50,199 nucleotides of DNA, from positions 1-50,199 of the forward strand of contig NZ_SMZJ02000014.1 in assembly GCF_004358095.2 (NCBI RefSeq), read 5' to 3'. Position numbers and translations under genes: made by a program. This stretch comes from Seonamhaeicola sediminis. GTDB lineage: Bacteria > Bacteroidota > Bacteroidia > Flavobacteriales > Flavobacteriaceae. The notes under the pieces are model-generated. The model searched no databases, had not been told where the DNA came from, and saw only the letters and a program-made list of their open reading frames with translations. Every line of letters starts with the position of its first letter. The stretch's first letter is position 1. This document shows, one piece after another, positions 36,050 through 45,054 of the stretch.

Positions 36050-39000
36050 CTACTTCTTTCTTAAATCTAAAGTAATAGGAAATTCATTATTAATCTTCAA
36101 TTCTTTGTATTTAAATTGCTTTGGATTAATTTGTTTTTTAATGTTTTTAAATTCCTCTTTACTTATCATGTCATTTTTATCTGGGGCAATATCACCTTGT
36201 GTATGATTAAAATTCCAAAAACGATTTATTCTTCTGGATTCGGCCTCTAAACTATTAATAGGAAAGGACTCATATGAACGTCCTCCCGGATGTGCTACAA
36301 AATAAGTACATCCTCCAATAGAGCACCTGTTCCAAGTATCAACAACATCAAAAACTAAAGGCGCATCTACGCCTATTGTAGGATGCAAAGCAGAATAAGG
36401 GTTCCAGGCTTTATAACGGATACCGGCAACAAATTCACCTTTAACATCGGTTGGTTTTAAAGGTATTTTTACACCATTACAAGTTACAATATATCTTTCG
36501 TTAGTAAAATTAGAAACTTTAATTTGAATGCGTTCCAGAGATGAATCTACATATCTGGCAGTACCACCACCGCTCATTTCTTCACCTAAAACATTCCAAG
36601 GTTCTATAGCTGCGCGCAGTTCTATATGAATATCATTTATAGTGACCATACCGTGTAGTGGAAACCTGAATTCGAAAAATGGATTAAACCAGTCTTCTTT
36701 GAAAGGGTACCCTGCTTTATTAAGTTTGTTTACAACATCATTTATGTCTTTTCTAACAAAGTGTTCTATTAAAAATTTATCATGTAACTCTGTTCCCCAA
36801 CGCACTAAATCATGTTCGTAAGGCTTTTTCCAAAACCAAGCTACAAGTGTACGGACTAGTAAATTTTGCATTAAACTCATTTGAGCATGCGGTGGCATAT
36901 CAAAAGCACGTAATTCTAGAATTCCCAGTCTGCCTGAAGCGGAATCTGGTGAGTATAACTTGTCTATACAGAATTCAGCTCTATGAGTGTTTCCTGTTAA
37001 ATCGGTTAATAAATGTCTAAATAACCTATCAGTTAACCAAAAAGGTACCTCACCATTCTTTGGTATTTTGCTAAAGGCTATTTCTAGTTCGTAAAGGTTT
37101 TCCATACGAGCTTCGTCTATTCGAGGGGCTTGACTTGTGGCTCCTACAAAAGCTCCTGAAAAGAGGTATGATAACCCCGGATGATGTTGCCAAAACGTTA
37201 GTAAACTACGCAATAAACTTGGTTTTCTAAGAAGCGGGCTATCAGCAGGAGTAATACCTCCAATAGTAACATGATTCCCGCCACCAGTACCTGTATGTTT
37301 ACCATCAATCATAAATTTTTCAGTACCTAAACGTGATAACTTAGCATGTTTATAGAGTGCTAAGGTGTTATAGGTTAATTCACTCCAGTTCTCTGTAGGT
37401 TGAACATTAACTTCAATTACACCAGGGTCTGGAGTAATTTTTAGTGATTGTAAGCGATTATCAAAAGGTGGATTGTAGCCTTCAAAAACAACAGGAATAT
37501 CTAAAGCTTTTGAAGTAGCCTCAATAGCAGTTACCAAATCTAAGTAATATTCTATAGCATCTAATGGCGGTAAAAAGATATGAAGTTTATCATCCCTAAT
37601 TTCAATGCACAAGGCGGTACGTATAAAATAATTAACTTTTGAAGGTTTTTTTTGCTGTGTAAAACGTTTTTCAACTGTTTCAAAATAGGTTGGTAATTTG
37701 TCTTGTTTCGAAAATTGATCTGGTTGATAAACGGGGAATTCTTTCTGTTTAGGCTTTTGAATTAGTGAATTTAGAGGTAATCGTAAACCAACAGGGGAGT
37801 TCCCTGGTAATAGAAACAAATGTTCTCTTCTAAATGTCCATTCACAACTATGCCATGTACCTTTAGAGTTGTTAAGTGGCAACACATAACCTACAGGTTT
37901 TGTGGTCCCTTCTTTTAAAATATTTTTAAGTTTGTCTTTTACCAATAAGTTACCATCTTCCTTTGTGGGGTCTATATCAATAGGCATTTGACCTTCTTGC
38001 CACAAGAAGTAAAAGCTATCCTCATAGGTGGGTTTTATATATTTTTCTGAAACACCTAAATATTTGGTTAATGTTTTAAGAAACTTTTTATCAGCATCTT
38101 TTGGTAATTTTTTAGCTTCCGAAAAAAGCGATAGCAGCTTTTTGTTTTGCCAAATAGGCTTACCATCTTTTCGCCAACAAATCTCAATAGACCAACGGGG
38201 TAGTGGTTCACCAGGATACCATTTACCTTGTGCTTGATGCAAAACACCACCTTTGCCAAATTCATCATATAATCTAGCTGAAAAATTTTTAGCAAGCTCT
38301 CGTTTGTGAGGGCCATCGGCATCTGTATTCCATTGTGCAGACTCCATATCATCAATAGATACAAACGTAGGTTCACCTCCCATGGTTAATCTTACATCGC
38401 CTTTTTCTAATTCTTCATCAACTTTAAAACCAAGATTGTAAATAGCGTTCCACTGTTCTTCGGTATAGGGTTTGGTAACTCTTGGCGATTCAAAAATGCG
38501 CTTTACTGTATTTTCATAGAAGAATTCTGTTTCGCAAATATCAGTCATTCCGGTTACAGGCGCAGCACTTTCAAAGGATGGTGTACAAGCTAATGGAATA
38601 TGGCCTTCACCAGCCAAAAGTCCAGAGGTGGCATCAAAACCAATCCATCCAGCTCCTGGAACGTAAACTTCAGCCCAAGCATGTAAATCTGTAAAATCTT
38701 CTTCAGGACCTGATGGACCATCTAACGATTTTTCATCAGATTTTAATTGCACCAAATAGCCAGAAACAAATCTTGCTCCAAATCCTAAATGCCTCATTAC
38801 TTGTACAAATAACCAAGCGTAATCTCTACAAGATCCAACTTTAGAACTGAGTGTTTCTTCACAGGTTTGAACGCCTGGGTCTAAACGAATACTGTAATTT
38901 AAGAATTCATTTATTTTTCGATTAATGTCTATTAGGAAAAAAATAGTTTTTCTAGGAGAAAGATCAACAGTTTTTAGAAATGCTTTTAAAAGAGGTCCGT

Positions 39001-39367
39001 GGTCTGTTATTTCTAAATATGGTAACAGTTCTTTTTTTACAGTATCTGTGTACTGAAACGGAAAATCTTCGGCGTATTTTTCAACAAAAAAATCAAACGG
39101 ATTAATAGTTTTTAAATCGGCTATAATTTCAACATCAACACTAAGCTCTTTCGTTTTTTCAGGAAATGTTAATCGTGCCAAATAGTTTCCAAAAGGGTCT
39201 TGCTGCCAATTAAAAAAATGATTTTCTGGCTTTATTTTAATTGAGTAGGCTTCAATGGGAGTTCTGCTGTGGGGAGCAGGTCTTAATCTAAATATATGAG
39301 GAGATAGAGAAACAAGTCTATCATACTTGTATTTTGTTTTATGAGAAATAACAATTTTCAATGCCAT
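36050..39367 (-). CDS. transglutaminase-DUF2126 fusion protein
   Basis: The 1105-residue product, the usual family length, starts with a transglutaminase unit: beta N-domain (1-85) and core with C180 in VGSCRDYAW, H229 in LHAWAE and D245 in IGFDATSG. The remaining ~800 residues are DUF2126, which comparative genomics links to glutamate-cysteine-ligase-like (GCS2) amidoligases. Candidate active-site stretches are IEVNVQPTENW (E652, N654), GTGGGNHVTIGG (H699) and ILELRAFDMPPH (E818, R820). No signal peptide is seen. It is the first gene of a three-gene operon. The product pathway is not experimentally defined, to my knowledge. Confidence 0.92.
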   Translation of the reverse strand: MALKIVISHKTKYKYDRLVSLSPHIFRLRPAPHSRTPIEAYSIKIKPENHFFNWQQDPFGNYLARLTFPEKTKELSVDVEIIADLKTINPFDFFVEKYAEDFPFQYTDTVKKELLPYLEITDHGPLLKAFLKTVDLSPRKTIFFLIDINRKINEFLNYSIRLDPGVQTCEETLSSKVGSCRDYAWLFVQVMRHLGFGARFVSGYLVQLKSDEKSLDGPSGPEEDFTDLHAWAEVYVPGAGWIGFDATSGLLAGEGHIPLACTPSFESAAPVTGMTDICETEFFYENTVKRIFESPRVTKPYTEEQWNAIYNLGFKVDEELEKGDVRLTMGGEPTFVSIDDMESAQWNTDADGPHKRELAKNFSARLYDEFGKGGVLHQAQGKWYPGEPLPRWSIEICWRKDGKPIWQNKKLLSLFSEAKKLPKDADKKFLKTLTKYLGVSEKYIKPTYEDSFYFLWQEGQMPIDIDPTKEDGNLLVKDKLKNILKEGTTKPVGYVLPLNNSKGTWHSCEWTFRREHLFLLPGNSPVGLRLPLNSLIQKPKQKEFPVYQPDQFSKQDKLPTYFETVEKRFTQQKKPSKVNYFIRTALCIEIRDDKLHIFLPPLDAIEYYLDLVTAIEATSKALDIPVVFEGYNPPFDNRLQSLKITPDPGVIEVNVQPTENWSELTYNTLALYKHAKLSRLGTEKFMIDGKHTGTGGGNHVTIGGITPADSPLLRKPSLLRSLLTFWQHHPGLSYLFSGAFVGATSQAPRIDEARMENLYELEIAFSKIPKNGEVPFWLTDRLFRHLLTDLTGNTHRAEFCIDKLYSPDSASGRLGILELRAFDMPPHAQMSLMQNLLVRTLVAWFWKKPYEHDLVRWGTELHDKFLIEHFVRKDINDVVNKLNKAGYPFKEDWFNPFFEFRFPLHGMVTINDIHIELRAAIEPWNVLGEEMSGGGTARYVDSSLERIQIKVSNFTNERYIVTCNGVKIPLKPTDVKGEFVAGIRYKAWNPYSALHPTIGVDAPLVFDVVDTWNRCSIGGCTYFVAHPGGRSYESFPINSLEAESRRINRFWNFNHTQGDIAPDKNDMISKEEFKNIKKQINPKQFKYKELKINNEFPITLDLRKK

Positions 39368-39671
39368 ATAACGGGTTGTTTTTTAACCTATTTTTTATTT
39401 GAAAAGTACTAATAATAAACTGTTAAGACTAAATTGAATAGTATTATTCTCATCAAAATTTTAATAATTATGATTTTGCAAATAAACAGAAACCTTGAAT
39501 ATGAAATTATTAAATATTAGATTTTATATTTAAAACTTACCAACATTTTTCAATAGAAAATATGAATATGCCTTATTGATTATAGACTTGATTTTCTTGC
39601 TCCGCAACCCTAATAAAAGTTGTACGTTTGGTAAGTTCTGGGTGTTTAGTTTTGAATAATTTCAATTTAAA
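39368..39671. other. 304-base intergenic region upstream of the amidoligase operon
   Basis: AT-rich. On the minus strand TACTTTTC (39401-39408) is one base off the -7 consensus and could serve the operon, but I see no -33 partner. A short coding-like minus-strand segment at 39573-39665 is listed separately. No RNA gene or terminator hairpin is evident. Confidence 0.4.
39573..39665 (-). pseudogene. possible gene remnant or very small ORF
   Basis: On the minus strand a TTG (39663-39665) opens a 30-codon frame ending TAA (39573-39575). Its composition, including HPELTKRTTFIRVAEQENQV, looks more like real protein than the flanking DNA. There is an in-frame TAG two codons upstream of the TTG. I do not recognise the family. 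It could be the C-terminal stub of a decayed gene, or chance. Confidence 0.2.
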
Positions 39672-40166
39672 CTAAATACTCAAATAAAAAGAGTAAAGAC
39701 TACCGAGCCCTGGCCTACATCCTAGGTAAAAATTTTCAGGAATACCATTATGAAAATCTACTTTGGTAATGGAGTAACTACAGTTTGTACATTCTACAGG
39801 CTTAAAAATAAGTTGATTATCTACTATTTGTGTTGGCAATTCACACTTAGTGTTCAAATAATAATTTCCAAGAAAATTGTGGTTTCTATCAAAGACTAAA
39901 ATTTTATTTGTAATTTTCTTAGTTGGTCCCCAATACCGACTAGAAGTCATTATCTTGTATTTAGTAGCATCACTAGTTTCTATGTCTCCTAAATAATTTA
40001 AATGAATCTCTGATTGATTATCGCTAGGATTCCATTCACCAAAAATATAAGTTTGTTCTTTAATGTTATATTTCAATACAGTAATCATGAAATCTTCATT
40101 TTGAGACTGGCTAGAACAGGGTAAATAGAAGCATAGACAAAATAATGCTATTATTAGTTGTTTCAT
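39672..40166 (-). CDS. small secreted protein of unknown function
   Basis: I do not recognise a family. From the ATG at 40166 the product is 164 residues and starts with a good signal peptide (MKQLIIALFCLCFYLPCSS), so it should be exported. An upstream in-frame start at 40217 would put 17 residues ahead of the signal and is less likely. The mature part has a CTNC pair (around residue 120) and looks beta-rich, with stretches such as QTYIFGEWNPSDNQSEIHL. The cysteine near the cleavage site does not fit a lipobox well. It stands alone between the amidoligase operon and the RluA gene. Confidence 0.65.
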   Translation of the reverse strand: MKQLIIALFCLCFYLPCSSQSQNEDFMITVLKYNIKEQTYIFGEWNPSDNQSEIHLNYLGDIETSDATKYKIMTSSRYWGPTKKITNKILVFDRNHNFLGNYYLNTKCELPTQIVDNQLIFKPVECTNCSYSITKVDFHNGIPENFYLGCRPGLGSLYSFYLSI

Positions 40167-40430
40167 AGGGATTAATAAAAAGTCAGACTTCGAAAATAGT
40201 AAAAAATATATTAACAATTAATTTTTTATTAAACTACTGATTGTTATGTGTATACAGTGTTTTTTATTTAGTAAGAGTTTAATTTATAAAGCTAAAGTAA
40301 TACTTTAAATCAGTTAATTTATCTATATTTATTTTAAAATTGATAGTTTATAAGTACATAAATAACCCAATATCTATACTTCATATTAATATATATAATT
40401 TCGTTCCTTTGCCACTCTTTTGAATTTAAT

Positions 40431-42116
40431 ATGAGTAATTTTAAAAACGTTTTATTTCACCCAATAAATCAGCCTAAAGAATTGTCTTTACCAAAGCAAT
40501 TCACATTTCCTTTTTATTATGAACCGCATGAATTAAGTGTTTTGGCGGCAAAAGATTTGCAAAACTATCTTGAAAATCAGACTGATTTCACTCATAATTT
40601 TGGATTAAACCCAGAAGGTCAAGGATTGATTATAGGTAAAATGTTTGGTATTATGGTAGTTCAAAAAAATAATCGAACTATTGGGTATTTGGCGGCATTT
40701 TCAGGAAAATTAGCTGAACGAAACGATTTAAAGGGGTTTGTGCCTACTGTTTATGATACCTTAGATCCCAGAGGATTTTATAAAATTGGTGAACGAGAAC
40801 TAAATGAGCTCAATAGAAAAATTGAAAAATTAGAAGCATCTCAGGAGTATCTCATTGCTAAAAAGAACTTGCAGTGTAGTATAGAAGATTATCATACTGA
40901 GTTAAGGACTTTAAAAGCTACTATTAAACAAAAAAAAGGGGAGCGTAAAGAACTCAGAGAGTCTAATAAAACAAATTTATCTAAAGAGGCTTATGAAAAC
41001 TTGCTTGAGGATTTAAAAAAGCAAAGTATTCATTATCATTTTAGATTAAAAGATTTAAAAGAGGCTTGGAGAAAACGAATAGCATTAGCAGAATCAAATT
41101 TGAAAGAAATTCAAATTTCTATTGATGCGCTTAAAGAAAAGCGGCGTTTACAGTCTGCTTCATTACAAAGGCGTTTGCATGAGCAATATGCCTTTTTAAA
41201 TGCCAACGGAGAGGCAAAAGATTTGTTGGAGATTTTTAAACAAACCACGATTCGTATTCCTCCGGCAGGTGCCGGCGAGTGCGCTGCTCCTAAACTATTC
41301 CAATATGCTTATGAAAATGGCTTAAAACCGATTACCATGGCTGAATTTTGGTGGGGAGCTTCGCCTAAATCTGAAGTAAGAAAGCATAAGCAATTTTATC
41401 CATCATGTAGAAGTAAGTGCGAACCAATTTTAGGACATATGATGCAGGGTTTAGATGTTGAGGATAATCCTATTTTAGAGTTTAATAGTAAAAGTGAACC
41501 ACTAGAAATTGTTTATGAAGACGATTATTTGCTCATAGTAAATAAGCCAAATGAGTTTTTATCAGTACCGGGAAAAACCATCATAGATTCAGTACAAACT
41601 AAAATGCAGCAATATTTACAACATAGTTCGGGACCATTGTTGGTTCATAGATTAGACATGTCTACTTCTGGGTTAATACTGGTTGCAAAAAATGAAAAGA
41701 CGCATAAGAACCTTCAAAAACAATTTATAAAGCGTAGTATAAAAAAACGTTATGTTGCTCTGTTAGATGGGGTAATTGAGCAACAACAGGGTGAGATTGA
41801 TTTACCCTTAAGGGTTGACTTAGACAATAGACCCCGGCAACTAGTTTGCTATGAGCATGGTAAACCTGCTAAAACAAAATATACAGTTATTGGCGTTGAA
41901 AATGGAAAAACTAGAGTTTATTTTTATCCAATTACGGGTAGAACGCATCAACTAAGGGTTCATGCGGCTCATCAAGATGGATTGAATACACCTATTTTTG
42001 GAGATGATTTGTATGGAACAAAAGGAGCGCGCTTGCACTTACACGCTGAATATATAAAGTTTGAGCATCCTGTTACTCAAGAGATGTTGGAGGTAGTTAG
42101 TAAGGCTCCTTTTTAA
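40431..42116 (+). CDS. RluA-family pseudouridine synthase with long N-terminal extension
   Basis: The enzyme isomerises uridine to pseudouridine in RNA. The C-terminal ~205 residues (about 357-561) are an RluA catalytic domain with catalytic D409 in VHRLDMSTSG, and RTHQLRVH near the end. Ahead of it lies an extension of ~350 residues: a globular part (25-115, with GKMFGIMVV and GYLAAFSGKL), a long charged coiled coil (about 120-255), and a cysteine-bearing part with GAGECAAPKLF (C284) and FYPSCRSKC (C326, C330). This architecture occurs in other Bacteroidota and in Vibrio-type proteins as I recall. No S4 domain is seen. The target nucleotide is unknown. Confidence 0.88.
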   Translation: MSNFKNVLFHPINQPKELSLPKQFTFPFYYEPHELSVLAAKDLQNYLENQTDFTHNFGLNPEGQGLIIGKMFGIMVVQKNNRTIGYLAAFSGKLAERNDLKGFVPTVYDTLDPRGFYKIGERELNELNRKIEKLEASQEYLIAKKNLQCSIEDYHTELRTLKATIKQKKGERKELRESNKTNLSKEAYENLLEDLKKQSIHYHFRLKDLKEAWRKRIALAESNLKEIQISIDALKEKRRLQSASLQRRLHEQYAFLNANGEAKDLLEIFKQTTIRIPPAGAGECAAPKLFQYAYENGLKPITMAEFWWGASPKSEVRKHKQFYPSCRSKCEPILGHMMQGLDVEDNPILEFNSKSEPLEIVYEDDYLLIVNKPNEFLSVPGKTIIDSVQTKMQQYLQHSSGPLLVHRLDMSTSGLILVAKNEKTHKNLQKQFIKRSIKKRYVALLDGVIEQQQGEIDLPLRVDLDNRPRQLVCYEHGKPAKTKYTVIGVENGKTRVYFYPITGRTHQLRVHAAHQDGLNTPIFGDDLYGTKGARLHLHAEYIKFEHPVTQEMLEVVSKAPF

Positions 42117-42211
42117 TTTATGTTTTTAATATTACAGACTCATACTGATAAGACTCCAGAATGAGATATGAGTTAAGAATTTGCCAGAAATTCACTTCAG
42201 TGTCATAGTTT

Positions 42212-42246
42212 AAAAAAACTCCCAAATTAATTTGGGAGTTTTTTAT
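42212..42246. terminator. bidirectional terminator, perfect 16-bp inverted repeat
   Basis: AAAAAACTCCCAAATT (42213-42228) is followed at once by its exact reverse complement (42229-42244). It lies between the converging RluA and lipoprotein genes, giving T-runs in both directions. Confidence 0.85.
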
Positions 42247-42247
42247 T

Positions 42248-43435
42248 TTAAATTCCTGCTATGGAAGCAGAATATGAATTAATAATTTGCTTTAATTGTA
42301 TTTTTAAATCTTCACCTGTATCGTATATCATTTGTTCTGCTGTAGGGAAGGGAACAGCACGACGCTCTAAAAATGGAATTAGGTTTGTTTCTAAAGCCCT
42401 TCTGTCACCTCTGGACGTAGCGTAAATATGTTCAAAAATAAATTCGCTATTTATCGGAAAGGTATCAATTAATTGATTGTTTTGAAAATCAATATACTCC
42501 ACATTTCCAGTGATTTGAGAGGCTTTAAATTGAGTAAATTCATAATACTCACAACGTACAGTTTTCATCTTATCAACTTGAATGGCATTACCTAAACTGT
42601 CTTTAACTACTTTTCCATTTTCTATCAAGTTTTCTTTGCCATCAGCAATTTGCTTTTCTTTAATGATGTGACGTTCCTTGATTTGTTCTGGTGAGATGTT
42701 AATACCTCTAAAGTTTACTTTCATATTGAAATCATAATTCAAATTTTCAACAGGGTTACTGTGAAATTGTAACCAAAAACTATTGATACCATAACTACTG
42801 AAATTCAACAGATCGTTTTCTAAGCGTGCTGGTATTATAATCCCAGAATCGTTGATCATATCAACAAGTACAAAATCAGTACCTTTTTGGTGAGCAACTT
42901 CCATTAAAGTTCTAATATCTTTGTAGTTAGGATTTATACTTTCAATTTCTCTTAACTGATTATAGGCCGCTCTTATATCAAATTTGTTATTTGAGTTAAG
43001 TAACGCTACCGCACTGTTATAAAGTTGCAATGACGCGCTATTTTTGTAGGTAATTAGCTCATCACTATAGTCATTGAAATTAAAATCAACCTCGCTTCCT
43101 TTAATATAAAGGGGGAGTAGTGGTTTAATGGCTTCTTGGCGATTATCTAAACTAATGTAGGCATCAAAAATGCGTAAATAGTTTTCTGGATTGTTATCTT
43201 TTTTTAGAAAGCTAATATTTTCTAAATCTCTAGAAACTGCTTTATAAAAAGCATCCTCCAAAAGTTCAATGATATCTGCTTTTCCTCTTCGGTCTTTATT
43301 GATTTTTAGTTTACCGATAGCATCGTTAATAGCACGATCGTAATTTCCATAACTGATAGTTTTTTCCATTTGTCTTCTAGTGCTACAAGACAAAATTAGA
43401 GTTATAACAAGAGAGATAAGTAGTGTTTTTTTCAT
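42248..43435 (-). CDS. TPR-like lipoprotein of unknown function
   Basis: The 395-residue product starts with a lipoprotein signal (lipobox LILSC, C17) and an RRQMEK sequence behind it. Residues ~20-190 are helical and repeat-like (YGNYDRAINDAIGKL, NRQEAIKPLLPLYIKG, AAYNQLREIESINPNYKD), resembling TPRs. The C-terminal half (200-395) is a mixed alpha/beta domain that I do not recognise. No enzymatic motif is visible. It is transcribed alone and converges on the RluA gene. Confidence 0.8.
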   Translation of the reverse strand: MKKTLLISLVITLILSCSTRRQMEKTISYGNYDRAINDAIGKLKINKDRRGKADIIELLEDAFYKAVSRDLENISFLKKDNNPENYLRIFDAYISLDNRQEAIKPLLPLYIKGSEVDFNFNDYSDELITYKNSASLQLYNSAVALLNSNNKFDIRAAYNQLREIESINPNYKDIRTLMEVAHQKGTDFVLVDMINDSGIIIPARLENDLLNFSSYGINSFWLQFHSNPVENLNYDFNMKVNFRGINISPEQIKERHIIKEKQIADGKENLIENGKVVKDSLGNAIQVDKMKTVRCEYYEFTQFKASQITGNVEYIDFQNNQLIDTFPINSEFIFEHIYATSRGDRRALETNLIPFLERRAVPFPTAEQMIYDTGEDLKIQLKQIINSYSASIAGI

Positions 43436-43557
43436 GGGTCGTAATTTAAAGGTTTTGGATACCTATTCAATTGTAGTGCCAAAATACTAAATTAATCCAT
43501 GAAATACGAATAAATCAGTTGAAATGTTTAAATATGTAATTTTTTGAAAGTTTTAGA

Positions 43558-44841
43558 CTACTTTTTAATAAATATAGGAAGCAATTGTGTTTTAACTTCT
43601 CCAAAGCCAATACGGGTACCATCATTTTCACAATGACCTCTCATGATAACGGTATCATAATCGTTAATGAATTTGCGTTCGGTACCGTCTTTCATTTTTA
43701 TAGGCTTTTCTCCTTTCCAAGTTAGTTCTAGCATAGAGCCATAGCTGTCTTCGGTAGGTCCGGAAATGGTTCCACTACCCATCATATCTCCAGAATTTAC
43801 TGGACATCCATTAATTGTATGGTGTGCTAGCTGCTGTGCTATATTCCAATACATGTATTTGAAATTAGATTGAGATACAACGGTTTCCTTGGCGCCTTTA
43901 GGTTGAATGGATACTTCTAAATTGATGTCGAAACTCTTTTTGCCTTTGTAATGCAAATACTCTAGTTGAGGTTTGAGAGGTTTAGGTCCTTGAACTCGAT
44001 AAGGTTCTAAAGCATCTAAAGTTACAATCCATGGTGAAATAGAAGACGCAAAATTTTTAGCTAAAAATGGTCCTAAAGGTTGGTATTCCCATTTTTGAAT
44101 ATCTCTTGCGCTCCAATCGTTTAGTAATACTAACCCAAAAATATATTCCTCAGCTTCTTCAATAGGAATAGGTTCACCTAAATCATTAGCGTCTGTTGTA
44201 ATAAAAGCCATTTCTAATTCAAAATCAACCAATCTGCTAGGTCCAAAAACAGGTTCTGTTGCTCCGTTTGGAAGTGTTTGTCCTTGAGGCCTGTGAACTG
44301 GAATTCCTGATGGAATGATAGAGGAACTTCTTCCATGATATCCAACCGGAATGTGTAACCAGTTTGGTAACAGTGCATTATCAGGGTCTCTAAACATGCT
44401 TCCTACGTTGGTGGCATGTTCTAAACTTGAGTAAAAATCAGTATAATCACCAATTTCTACAGGTAATTGCATTTCAATTTCATCTAAGCGGAATAGAACA
44501 ATTTCTTTGTGCTTTACATTATTCTTTAAAGTATTATTTTCAGCATCAAATATGTGAGCTATTCTATTCCTTACAGCGCGCCATGTTTTTCTCCCGTCTG
44601 CAATAAAATCGTTCAAAGTATCTTGTAGAAAAATATCATCTGTTAAAGCTATACCATCAAAATATCCTAGTTGGTGTAACGCTCCTAAATCAATAGCAGT
44701 ATCACCTATACGTGTACCAATGGTAATAATATCATCACGCGTTAAGAATACCCCAAAAGGAATGTTCTGAATTGGGAAATCTGAATTTTTATCTACGTGT
44801 AACCACGACTTTCTATCTGGGTTGTTAGCTGATAATGGCAT
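43558..44841 (-). CDS. fahA: fumarylacetoacetase
   Basis: Fumarylacetoacetase hydrolyses 4-fumarylacetoacetate to fumarate and acetoacetate, the last step of tyrosine and phenylalanine breakdown. The 427-residue product matches the eukaryote-type enzyme length. The N-terminal SH3-like domain spans about 1-115. The metal and catalytic residues known from the mouse enzyme are seen as D135 and H142 in DYTDFYSSLEHATNVG, with PVGYHGRSSS (165-174), FELEMAF and NDWSARDIQKWEY following. No other tyrosine-catabolism gene is next to it. It is divergent from glyA. Confidence 0.96.
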   Translation of the reverse strand: MPLSANNPDRKSWLHVDKNSDFPIQNIPFGVFLTRDDIITIGTRIGDTAIDLGALHQLGYFDGIALTDDIFLQDTLNDFIADGRKTWRAVRNRIAHIFDAENNTLKNNVKHKEIVLFRLDEIEMQLPVEIGDYTDFYSSLEHATNVGSMFRDPDNALLPNWLHIPVGYHGRSSSIIPSGIPVHRPQGQTLPNGATEPVFGPSRLVDFELEMAFITTDANDLGEPIPIEEAEEYIFGLVLLNDWSARDIQKWEYQPLGPFLAKNFASSISPWIVTLDALEPYRVQGPKPLKPQLEYLHYKGKKSFDINLEVSIQPKGAKETVVSQSNFKYMYWNIAQQLAHHTINGCPVNSGDMMGSGTISGPTEDSYGSMLELTWKGEKPIKMKDGTERKFINDYDTVIMRGHCENDGTRIGFGEVKTQLLPIFIKK

Positions 44842-44877
44842 AACTATTTTATTGGTTAATGATTATTGAATTCTATT

Positions 44878-44885
44878 CAAACGTA
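44878..44885 (-). promoter_or_regulatory. possible -7 element of fahA
   Basis: On the minus strand TACGTTTG matches TAnnTTTG exactly, 36 bases upstream of the fahA ATG. No TTG is visible at the -33 spacing. Confidence 0.35.
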
Positions 44886-44992
44886 CACATTTTTTTTTAG
44901 TTTCATATAAAAAATGCTTTAAATCCATTAAAATTTAAAATTTGTCAAGTAGTTAATAAAACCGTTTAAAACTTATGTGTAATTCTGTGTTT

Positions 44993-45027
44993 TTTGGTGT
45001 TTAAAACTATTCAATTTCCTATTTTTG
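44993..45027 (+). promoter_or_regulatory. promoter of glyA
   Basis: TTTG (44993-44996) and TATTTTTG (45020-45027) match the Bacteroidota promoter, with a 23-base spacer at the long end of the usual range. The leader to the ATG at 45055 would be about 24 bases. Confidence 0.5.
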
Positions 45028-45054
45028 CCGGATAATTAACCATAATTTAATTTT

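Noticed and set aside
43467-43481. Minus-strand TGGCAC-N5-TTGA upstream of the TPR-like lipoprotein, resembling a sigma-54 promoter
   Set aside because: The conserved C of the -12 GC is A here, and there is no supporting context for RpoN control.
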